Shown: piece by piece, positions 13,701 to 26,056 of the stretch
Position numbering within the stretch: the stretch's first letter is position 1
Layout: each line of letters opens with the position of its first letter
Source of the DNA: Lingula anatina
Taxonomy: Eukaryota; Brachiopoda; Lingulata; Lingulida; Lingulidae
NCBI RefSeq assembly: GCF_001039355.2
Contig: NW_019773725.1
Span: forward strand, 25,758-89,757
Direction of reading: 5' to 3'
Length of the DNA: 64,000 bases
Notes under the pieces: model-generated
The model's database searches: none
What the model was told of the DNA's origin: nothing
What the model saw: the letters and a program-made list of their open reading frames with translations, nothing else
Made by a program: the position numbers and the translations under genes

Positions 13701-16700
13701 GAATTGACAATTCACCTGAGAGAACACTTATTAAGATAATACGTCCTTTTTAATTATCTCAAAAACTCATTAAAAAGTTTAATACAGGGTTGCATCATAA
13801 GAGATCAACATAATAGTTAAACATGCTGTTTATCATAACAAAATGGCAAAAAAAGGGAACCAATTCTGAGATTTGTATGAAGCATGTTAAATTTTAGGTT
13901 TCATGGTAATAAATGCCAAATTAACTTTAATTTGGCATTTATTACCATTGTAAATTATATTATTTATAATTATATTATTCAAAAATTATTTAAGTACATT
14001 AATTATAAATTCTACTATTAAATTCAATAACTGCCATTACTTACAAGTGCACAATCTTCTCCTGTGTGTTAAGTATACTCCAAAGCATGTGAAACAGCTG
14101 CTTGGATTGGATGAACTGGAAGACATCAAAATTTAGTATTACAGTAGAAACTGACATTCAAGTCAAATTCATCAAACCTAATGGGGACCTTCTGATCAAT
14201 AACAATAGGTATCTTGTATGGTGATTTTGTAACAGCAGTATATGGCTGCTAAAATATAACCTCCTTACAAACTGTAGCAGTTCATGTATGAAATCATTAC
14301 GAGAGAGAGAAAAAGTGAGAGAGAGAGAGAGAGAGAGAGAAGAACAAACCTGACAAGAAACATATTCTGAGGCCAGGTTTTGTATCTTTCCCTGCACATC
14401 TTGTTTCAAGTACTTTGACATGTGCTGGCTCAGTTGCTGGGTGGTCTGAAAGTAAAAATCACATCAATCATATTTTCAAATAACAAATAAATTCATAAAA
14501 AATAAAAATAAATAAATAATAAACAAATAATGATAGTAAGTTTATCCTCCACTGCATAAGTCAGTCAAATGTTACACATAATTCTTGATTGTGTTCAATG
14601 AAACTATGTGGTAGATGAGCCTAATGTTTCAAAAAAAAAAAAAAAATACAAATAAAAATCATGAATGTGTAGTCTCTGGTAAAGAGCCTCCTGAGTGAAA
14701 ATTTTGCAGCTGATTTTATAAAACAAGTCTTATCATTTTTAATACTATCCCACTTCTATCAGCTCAATATTAGCATATCACCTTTGAAGGCAGTGACCAA
14801 TACTAATGCAGGTGATGCTGTTTATATCCGAGATTGCCAAGACAATCTAGCATTTGTACACAAATATATCTAGATAAAATAACTAATTTTCTCCATTTAT
14901 TATGTATCCATTCAATAAATACTGCCAAAAACTTACCGTGCTGGCTGTGGGTTGGTCCTCATACACAAATTCTTCTTCTTTTTCCTCACCAGGCAAAACT
15001 GGCATGTTGCCCAGACCTGTTTCTGGAGAAATTTGTCTTGTGCTCTCAGGAGTCACAATGGTCACTGACTTTGCCTTGATGGGAACCTTTGGTGTTAGGA
15101 CTTCACTGAAATATTACAGAAATAGTTTATCATCCAGAATTATTACATAATAGTCATCCAAAAACTCGGTGACATTGCAAGAATTCTGAAGATATTTTGT
15201 AGCATGTCAACCTTTCCTATTGCCATGTTTATAGCCTCCAGGCAGGGCAGAAAAAAAAATGTGGACAACATATCACTTAGTATTAAATATGACTATCAGC
15301 AAAACACATTTGGTGGATAGATGTCACTAGTTTATACCACAATGATCTGATCACACACACAAATGTGTGCACGCACAAAGACACTAAACTTCCTTCAAAA
15401 TGATTGTAAAATTCATGCAAAGTTCATAAAAAACTTACTTTAACTTTCTGAACTTCATAGAAAGTGTCTTCAAGACTCTTCTCCCCCTGCCTGGCTCCTG
15501 CAGATGGTTCTCTGACAAACTTGATTTCTGAAACATCATCACAGGCACATCTTAAGGAAACGATATACAAATTTGAGAAGATTAATCAGAATGCTTTTTG
15601 AATCATTTTTGTGTTCAAGTATTTCAAAACACATCAATTTCAAACAAATTTGGCATAATTTTGCCAAAAAAGTGATAATTTAATATTCTGTTCACACAGT
15701 ATTTAAGAAAAATATTAACAACAAAACAAGGCTTTCATCTTCCCAAACTGTATCTGCCAATCTTCATGATTCTCTCTTCCTCAATGCATTGGACCTAGAC
15801 ACATATATGGGCTATCCTGTTCTCTCCTGCCCAGCCTAAATTTGCCAATAACGCTCTCTTCTCCTAAATACCAGCCAATCTCACTGAAACTTCTGGTGTA
15901 AAATACACACAATTTTACCTACAATCATGAAACATACAGCAGTCCAAAAGATTTTATGTGATTTTAATATCTGAAAAAAAAAAAAAAAAACCCAGACTAG
16001 GACTACTTTTAAAACCTAGCTTACTTGAAAATCCTCTGGCCTGTCCCTCATTGCATGTAACAGTCTGGACACTGACCGCGGGTCAAACCTGGACACCTGC
16101 AGCTGCTGTTTGATCTTGAAGTGACGGCTCAAGCTCTCGGGGAGATCGTCTACGGACAACTTCCTAGCTCTCTGTCCAGAATCTCCCCCCGAGCTGTGCC
16201 TGCGACCCATGTTTACACTGTGTTTCATTGGAAAGTAAGTCACCTGGGCCAGCTTGTGATTGTTGTAATTCTGAAGCAGAAAAAGCAGTAACTTTATAAA
16301 CCTGCATAAACTTATTGTATCATTTATGGGAACATGTACTAATAACGGAGGGTTCTGATTATTAACTGTTAACATTTTTGCTGAAATTCTCAAAGAAAGC
16401 AGTATATTTCCAGCTCAACCTCTTACAGCTATCAGTTCTTTACATCTGAGCGGACAGGTAGACGTATCAAATGCAAAATATTTTGCTCAATCTTTCAATC
16501 AGATAAAAAACAGGCACCAGTACTTCATTAGAACATTTAACCTGGTTAATGCATTGCTTAACTTCAGTTAAGAGATTTGGATTCATGGTGTTTAGCAAAT
16601 CAGCATTATTTGATAGTCCTTTGGAAAGAAACTGAATTTGATTTGATTGCCAGTGGCCAGTGTACCTTTTCAAGTTGTCCCCTAGCTGTGTCAATACTTG

Positions 16701-18745
16701 TGAAAGGCAGAAGCTGCAACTGATCCCTCTCTATCTGGCGTCTCATTGCACTGTAAGTAGAGGCTGCAAAAATAAAAAATAAATGTTCTTGTTAATTCTC
16801 TAGTATCTTTTATTCTCTAAAATAATAAGAAATAACTGGTTAATCCTTTAAGACTATTCAATTTGTTATTTTTATCTTGCAAAAGCAACATAAGTTATTA
16901 AGCTATAAACAAGTATTAAGTTCAAGTAATAAACAGGCATTACAGGAGAGAAATTGAGGTCCCAGACACAAGGTCACTCACCAATAAGAAACTCCTCCAT
17001 CAAAAGTTCTACTTCAGGGCTTGCTATATCATTGCACATGTACTCAATCAACTGAAAATCAATGAAACACTATGATAAAATTCATTTCATAAAAATCAAT
17101 AGCTTTCAAATAAGAGACAATTAAGTCCTATGTATGGCTCTGGTTCTTAGGAGGAATAAGAAGTATGTCAAATACTCGATCTTTTCATGGGGGAAATAGT
17201 GATTTTTACAGATACTGTACTTTTAAGTCGTAATTTTTTTTAAATCAGAAAAGTTCTATTGAGTGGTATCAACAGAATTAAAAAGCAGGCTACCCTATAG
17301 TTCTATTCTTTAAAGTAAAAGCACCATAAATGCTATATAGAAATTCTGTGATTATAAAATAACATATCTGAGAGTTTGATAGTTTTTGCCCAAATTTGCT
17401 TAATTTTTGAAAAGATCGAGTAATTATTGAACCCATTACCTGTTTTACAACCCCCCAGTCCTTGGTCTTGATAATCACGTAATTCAGTATCGCCATCTTG
17501 GTAGAGTTGGTGTAGCAATCCGTAAACATCCTCTGCAGGCATTCCTTTTTGATACTCAGTTTGTAGCCTTTTCCTTCATCACTTTCAAAGAGACAGAAGC
17601 CTGTAACAAAAAATAAATAAATAAATAAATAAATACATGACGTTGTTGAATTACTATGATGAGAATTTGTTCAAGACTGCACTTGTTTATTCCCTTTATA
17701 AAACTCCAAGGAAAGGAAGACTGAACAGAACCCCAATTAAGTTTACCAATAAAATTTAAGCTATTCAAACTATTGCATTATAGTTATAATACAGATTGGA
17801 CTCTACTTTTAATCACACTCCATTGTTCTACACCCTACCCCCCAATCCATGCTTTTTTTATGTACACCCAAAACATACTTGTCAGTTGGCACAGTACCTG
17901 ACTTCTCCCTGTACAGATGGGTCAACAAGCCACCTTTAGATAAAGAAGTTTTCTCTACACCTGCCTCCTCTGTCAGATCAGGGTAAGCCACATCTGAAAA
18001 CATATCATGAAAAATAATCATAATAATCATCAGAGTACATTAACAACAAACTTGTTTTGGCCAAAAAATGAATTTTCCTGGAGTAAACAACAATTTTCCC
18101 ATGCTTACCAATGGTTAATGAATCCATTTTTACATTCAAATTTAGTCCCTGGTTTTTTTCTAAAAAGTTTGGTTTTTTGTTAAAATCTCTTAAGAGATTA
18201 TAACAGAGTATAGCCATCAATGGAGGTCACGTGATCTGAAGACAAGCTCAGATATCAGAATAATAGCTATAACTGCTGTTTTCGTCGTAAAACAGAATAT
18301 ATTATATTTCTATGAGTTATTCACAATGTTTTTATTGTGAAATATAGATTTCATACGAAGAGTTATTATCCCTTTAAACAAAAGTCCACTCACCATGGTA
18401 TAATATATGGTGTGAGGGTTCATACTCTAAGCTGACATTCAACAAATGAACAAAATGGCCTGGCAAAAACACTAGTACACACTCATCTGTAAGAAGAAAA
18501 ATAATATTATATAGTTCTCTCCAGGCAGCAAACTCAAAGGGGGCAGGTCTCCTTAACATGTGGAGCCTTTACCACAATGTCAAAGGACCCAGTTCATATT
18601 TTGATTTAAATTCTTCCCAGCCAAATGAGTTGTTTGTCTTCCCCCCCCCCTCACCCAAACCCCTTGACACCTCCTTTCAAACAGACCTGGATACACTAAC
18701 ATTAACGTTACAGAGATGTCAACTTTAGAGAAATTAGAAGATATG

Positions 18746-18779
<34 letters not shown>

Positions 18780-21700
18780 TTGGTGCTGTACTCAAAATAT
18801 GAGTAGAAAAATTTTTTAATGTGTGGGACACCAAATCATTGCATTAGAAAAGAATACAACACAATAAGCTCAACTCACTATGCATGGTGAAGAAAATTCT
18901 GTTCTTGGCAGCATTTGCCTGCGTTGCTACTGGCACCACACACTGCAGTATACTTCCTGTAATACAAGACTGTGTTCAGTTATCCAATTATTGGCTTTAA
19001 TACAAATATCCAGCAAAATATTTGTATTACACTCAGCAAGGGTACATGTAAGTCAGGAAGCAAGCACTTTATCTGTCATTATCGCTATAGCATCTGTGAA
19101 ATCTCTTGTCATTATTTGGTTAAAATAGTTTTACATTAGAACAGTCTGTAAATTGGCTAATTTTAGTTTTTATTAGCTTGAAGTAATCCATAGTTGGAGT
19201 CTGTAAAATAGCTGGACCTCAGATACATAATCCTAATTTGACATAATGGCCAAAAAGGTTGTTATAACTGTTGAAACTTGTGTCGCTATAATTGTTGAAA
19301 TCTGTGTTGCTATAATTGTTGAAATCTGTGAATGAAAATATTGAGAAGACACAATGACCCCGTTCCCATGCCTAGATCGATCTAGTACAACCTACCTATC
19401 TCCAAGGGGATTCTCGCTGAACTGCATTCTCCTTAAGCAGCTCAATTGTCTGGCATGCTTACTGAAGCTGCTAAACGATAGTTAATTACCCCCTAACAGC
19501 TTCATAAGGCATGCCAGACATCTAAGGCTCTATTCCCATAGATTTTAGATCGATCTATCCCCGCGGGGAGTCTCACTAGATTATTTTCAGATAATCCTAA
19601 ACTTAAATGTCCGTCCCGCCTACTACAAGCTGTAATGGGGTAATTAACTTTCGTGTCCGCCCGGCTGACAGCTATTTAGCGTGAACCCCCAGGGAGTTAG
19701 GTCGATCTAAAGTAGGTCGATCTAATCTATGGAAATGGGGTGTAAGCCGCTAAAGCAGAATGCAATTCAGCAAGAATCCCCTCAGAGAGAAGTCAACCCT
19801 GCTAGATCGATCTAGGTATGGAAAGGAGTCAATGATACAAACACCCCTCCATGTACCACACTTACCATGATGGATCATACAGACTGAATACTGCAGTGGC
19901 ACTTCCCCGGTGGCTGTTCTGGTGTTGTCGTGATGCTATGAATCAAATGTACAGTTTGTGTGCGTCATACATGTGATTGACCAAGACATATTGTTTCTGA
20001 AGGGTACTTTATTTAAGTTTAGACAACGTTGACCATTTTTATCAATTCACCAAAAACCGAAATGTGTGTTTAAGTAAGGTAAGCATGGTTATCTTATACC
20101 ACAAATGATGGGAGTTTCTGTCCTTATTAAATGATCAAATTTAACTTTTATCTAACTGTACCAGAATATATTCTTCTGCTTAAAACAGGAGACATGAATT
20201 CACCAGACACCGAAATCTCACTCAAGTAGACATTTAATACCAATTTTGGACTAAATCCACTATAAAATTTTTGTTTCTATGTCATCACAAGTAATCGCCC
20301 TTCATATATATATATATATATAGACTGATACAGTTCATCAATTCATAATATGCCACACCACAAGNNNNNNNNNNNNNNNNNNNNNNNNNNNNNNNNNNNN
20401 NNNNNNNNNNNNNNNNNNNNNNNNNNNNNNNNNNNNNNNNNNNNNNNNNNNNNNNNNNNNNNNNNNNNNNNNNNNNNNNNNNNNNNNNNNNNNNNNNNNN
20501 NNNNNNNNNNNNNNNNNNNNNNNNNNNNNNNNNNNNNNNNNNNNNNNNNNNNNNNNNNNNNNNNNNNNNNNNNNNNNNNNNNNNNNNNNNNNNNNNNNNN
20601 NNNNNNNNNNNNNNNNNNNNNNNNNNNNNNNNNNNNNNNNNNNNNNNNNNNNNNNNNNNNNNNNNNNNNNNNNNNNNNNNNNNNNNNNNNNNNNNNNNNN
20701 NNNNNNNNNNNNNNNNNNNNNNNNNNNNNNNNNNNNNNNNNNNNNNNNNNNNNNNNNNNNNNNNNNNNNNNNNNNNNNNNNNNNNNNNNNNNNNNNNNNN
20801 NNNNNNNNNNNNNNNNNNNNNNNNNNNNNNNNNNNNNNNNNNNNNNNNNNNNNNNNNNNNNNNNNNNNNNNNNNNNNNNNNNNNNNNNNNNNNNNNNNNN
20901 NNNNNNNNNNNNNNNNNNNNNNNNNNNNNNNNNNNNNNNNNNNNNNNNNNNNNNNNNNNNNNNNNNNNNNNNNNNNNNNNNNNNNNNNNNNNNNNNNNNN
21001 NNNNNNNNNNNNNNNNNNNNNNNNNNNNNNNNNNNNNNNNNNNNNNNNNNNNNNNNNNNNNNNNNNNNNNNNNNNNNNNNNNNNNNNNNNNNNNNNNNNN
21101 NNNNNNNNNNNNNNNNNNNNNNNNNNNNNNNNNTCGATCAATTCTTATGTTCTATAAAACATTAACAAATAGGTCGTTATAATGTTTAATTTCTTGAGCC
21201 TTTGGAATTGTTTGACTTAGCATGTACTGTAAAATAAAATACACCACCAAAATGTCTGCTCATGAACAAAAACATCAAACTGTATTGTTCTTTAGATATT
21301 ATTAAAATATAAATATAGTACCTGCTGCTTTTTTTAGCCTGAGGTATAGGCAGGTCCAGTATCACATCAAACTGAAAGAAGAAATATCCAGTCTTCACAC
21401 TGTAGTCAATTTAAATGGCAATATTCAAGTGAACTCAAACAACAGCGACAATTATCCATTCTAAGCATTATTATGTACCCTGGGGTCAGATGCTTTTGTC
21501 CTGGGCTCCGATCATGAGTACAGGTATGAAAGGCAACACCTGATTGACATTTGTTCACAGAAGATATGCTCCGTATCTAACAATATCATGAAACTTCTTA
21601 AAGCATTGAACATTGTCAAAAAATACAGAGGATGACGTGGTGGGGTAAACCAAAGGAGGAAAATAAACACTCTATAATCAATGGACACTACTACTAATAA

Positions 21701-24700
21701 CAACCAGAAAATTAGGTCACCAACAAAGAAAATTAAGTCACTGTGTTTAACCCTATGTAGTGGGACATAACAACTCTGCTGAATACCAATGCAGGATCAT
21801 TAGTAAACAAGGCTGTTGACAACACTCACTGATGAAAACAATCAGAAAAAGACAAATGAAAACTCTGGGCCATATCATCAGAAAAGACGGAATAGAAAAT
21901 CTGGTACTCTGTGGAAAAATTGAGGGAAGAAGAAGAAGCAGAGCAAGACAGAGAACATCATTAATGAATAGACTTACCATCAGTTCAAAAGGATGCTCCA
22001 ACATGTGAGCTTGAAACTGGAATCCTGCTAACACAGGTACTGCTTGCTCCATGCCGTGGAGGTTCTCCTTTTTGTGGTGGATGATGTAAAGACGCTGAAG
22101 ATGCATGTCCCACTGCGCCCAGGCAAACTTCCCAAAACAAATTTCAGTTTTTGGTTGTCCACTCATCATCTAAAAAGTGAACACATTTTCAAATAAGTTA
22201 CTTCTTACTTGATGCATCATTGTTTTCATCTGGTAAAATGATGGGTTTTTCATTGCACATTGTTTAAAACCCATTATTAAATCAGTTGACATCAGTATTG
22301 TGGTGCAGAAGGGTTCACTTTTAAAATATCTGATTTAAAAAAAAAAAGATTTTCAAAACTATTCCATCTAGTAATGCTATTTTTAAACTTTCCTATTAGT
22401 TTATTTACATCTTTAAGATTCTATTATTCTTTGCAAACAGTTATTTAATATTCTCACCTTTACAAAAACAATTTTCATTGCAAATAATGAACCACAAAAT
22501 ATTATCTAACAAAATGATGTAAAATGATAAGAGGTTCTGAGCCTTATTAAGTACTTATGGTCTCAGTGACTGGGATGGCAACAGGCTGTTATGACGACAA
22601 ATTAAAAGACTTCAAACATTCTTTGCCACAAGGGAAAATGGGAAAAAGGAGGCACATTACCACCACTGTCGTACTTACAATTCCCTTGTCCCCCATCCTG
22701 GCCATTGCTATATGATACAGTCCTATAGCTGGAATCAAAGCAAACAACTGGTAACAATTAATGGCCCATTCAGAATAGGGGACTTAGGCTTCATTCACAT
22801 GCAATGTCTATTTTCTAAATTCTATTTTCTATTCGCGGTATGTCTTATGATCACGGTCTGTGCCCCTGAATATNCCCTTGTCCCCCATCCTGGCCATTGC
22901 TATATGATACAGTCCTATAGCTGGAATCAAAGCAAACAACTGGTAACAATTAATGGCCCATTCAGAATAGGGGACTTAGGCTTCATTCACATGCAATGTC
23001 TATTTTCTAAATTCTATTTTCTATTCGCGGTATGTCTTATGATCACGGTCTGTGCCCTGAATATCCCGCGGCGTAATTACTGGCAGCGCGAGCCAGTTAC
23101 TATAAGTTACTATTAGTAACTGGCTCGTGCTGCCAGTAATTACGCGGCGGGATATTCAGGGCACAGACCCTGATCATAAGGTAGCGCGAATAGAAAACAG
23201 AATTTAGAAAATAGACATTCCATGTGAACGAAGCCTAACTAGTCTGAGGGTCAAATATGGTGACCCACTACAAAGCTTGCTGTCTAATCCGCTGATAGAC
23301 ACTGAATAGATATCCCGTGGGGAAGTATTTAAGTGGGTTGGTCATATTTGACCCTTGGGACTAGTTAATCCCCTATTCTATATATGGGCCAAGTATAAAT
23401 TCCAGATGGCAGTAATGCAATATAATCTATAATATAGTCTAATGCATAATACATAATATGCAATATAATCTGTTCACTGATAGAAAAGAGAGACAAAACA
23501 AATGAATCATGTACAGATCATCTTCTGGAATGCATTGTCCCACAATTTCTGATGAGGCAGACTGTGCGACTTAGGATATTTATATTATTGCTTGAAATGT
23601 TTGCTTGACAACAGCTTGAAATGGGGAAAAACATACAATGAAATAATATTTAGGTACTAACAAGCCAGGCATATCATAATCATTTTTTTAATCTTCGCAA
23701 GTAGGGGAGGGGGGGGGGGGGTCATGGGAAACCGATGAATTATTGACATGTTGAATTCCCATTTATTATACCTTTTGTTAATTAACTTAATAGTTTATTA
23801 CATCATAATTCATTTTATAAAGTATAAATATATAATACAATTGAACAAGAAAAGTTATCAAACAAAAAAATCCCTACCTTCTTTATGCAAGAACACCAGC
23901 ATGTGTGACTCTTTATAAGCTGTTTCCCCAAACCCTCTGTACTGGCCATAGAGAAACTGAACCTTTACATATCTCTGCCGCTGGATGTTTAAGTTGAACA
24001 CATTATTCTGGGGCTGCAGTTCAGCCAGAAATACCTTGTATGTTCCTGGAAAATGAGATTACTAAGATTACATCTACTAGTACAGATATATAGTGTTGGA
24101 AGTGGGAAAAGTGACAAGAAAATGTGTGAGTGCTGGTATATGCATGCAGCTATGTGATTCTGACTAAGGAGATGAATTTGATGATGATGATTGAAGAAAA
24201 TGTGTGGGGTTGGAGTGGAAACAGATACAGTCTGAAACTAAGATTTCAGCAATTACAGAATGGTATGAAACCCAGTGGGAAATTGACATAGAGGAGTTCT
24301 TGATAGGTATTTCAGTAAATAAGATATAAGAACTGGCATCTACGCAGTGAATAAGATCAGCCACACAAAAAAATGATTAAGACTTAAGTTTAAGAAATAT
24401 GAAGCAGGGGCGGATTTAGGCCGTCTTCTGGGTCTTCCAGAAGACGGTCAGATTTTCAAGTTTACATTGACGGTATCTATTTTTTCTGTTGGAAGACGGT
24501 CAAAATTGGAGGATGAATCAACAAAGATAATTTGGAAGACTGTCAGTAAATAGCTCTGGATCCGCTCCTGTGAAGAACCCTGATACTAGAACTTACGTTA
24601 AACAACTGACTGACGCTGTGGTCTCAACCTGAGATCTTGCACTAGGTAAATGACCTCAATGGACTGGCCACCTGATCTGTTTTCATACCTGTAGGTTGAG

Positions 24701-26012
24701 GCAGCAACATCCTCAGATGCTAAATGCAAGTTCCACTATCCGGCCATTCTCATTTCTCATTCTTATTCCACTGAATGACTAACAACATTTACACACTTAA
24801 AGTTTATGTTAAAAGGGCATTAACAGTGAAACAAACTCACCTTTAGGTTGTACATGGCTACTATGATCCCACTCTTGACTTGGTTCAAAAGAAGTGAAAG
24901 CTGTATAAAAAGGATAATTCTTAATATAAAGAGCAACAGCACCAAATTTAATCAAATATATCCATTCATTCATTCACTACAAAAGACAGAGCATGATTAA
25001 TCTTTCAGCATTTGAAAACATCACATATGCAATTTCAAGATGGAAGAGCGTGATCTGGGAGGATGCATTTTTCCTCATCTCTATAAACTGAGAAGTGCTA
25101 TAATCCACTTTCATTTACAAATAAACTAATTAGTTTATTTGTAAATCCTTTGAAATATCATGAGAAATGTAGAATATATACCTAGTAATGAGTGTTCCTG
25201 ATTGATTGAGGCCCCTACTATGGTCAGCTTCTTATCATGAATAAATAGAACCTGAAACATACCATGTAAAATACTGAATTAAGGAGAACCTTCAATTACA
25301 AAATAAAAGCAGCTGTTTGCATAATGATTGTAATAAAACATTAAATTTCTGCTACAATAAAAAGTAACAATGCAATAATGTGAAGAATTTTGCTACTCGA
25401 TTTTTTTTCTAGTAAGTCAAAATCCATTCTGATTGTCTGTGTCAACAGATGAAAGGTGATCACAATCTTGCAATCAATTTCAACAATCATCAGCTACTAG
25501 TATACACTTAAACTTCCTTATCCTCTCTACTTGATAAAATTGAGGTGATTTTTACCTTATTAGTCTGTTTAACTGGATCGTATATTCCAACATGGGTGAC
25601 TTCTATATCCTTTTAAATAAAGAAAAGAAAAATTAAAAAACACTGCCCTGTTCATGGTCGAATGTCATGCATGCATTTCAAAACAAGAATTTTCTCAAAA
25701 TGTACCACGACCAAAAGTGAAAAAAAATTATTTTAAACTATGGATGCCCTTTTCAGAAATTGCATTCCTCTTATATTTTTAGTAATAAATTACTGACCAG
25801 TAGATCTTTACATCCAGCAGATTAGTCAAATCATTTGATATAGGCGTTAACAGATTAAAAGTGCGGCCCCGACTTACCCCGCTGAACTGCGATTTGCTGT
25901 CCCATGTATACAAAACAATGCCATCTTTCTCCTGGCCAACCACAGTGGCAGACAGGTCTGGATTCACATCTGTAAAAACACAATAACAACATTTGACAAC
26001 AACAACAAAAGC

Positions 26013-26056
<44 letters not shown>

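Larger units (their letters stand above)
22954..23391. mobile_element. Outer foldback element A with two inserted MITEs
   Basis: Left end tggcccattcagaatagggg and right end cccctattctatatatgggc form an imperfect terminal inverted repeat. Between them lie two complete foldback elements side by side (B at 22976-23238 and C at 23239-23366), so A was probably the earlier target. Confidence 0.65.

Noticed and set aside
15528-15553. Upstream extension of GSAP exon 19 (DVPVMMFQ in frame)
   Set aside because: The only AG available there (about 15552) gives a stop in the correct phase; the GTTTCAG acceptor keeps the frame open.
20338-21165. Long open frames across 20338-21165 on both strands
   Set aside because: They are made of N and carry no sequence information.
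22712-23116. 134-residue frame with an internal repeat
   Set aside because: It runs through the single-N duplication and the MITE arms, antisense to GSAP exon 7.
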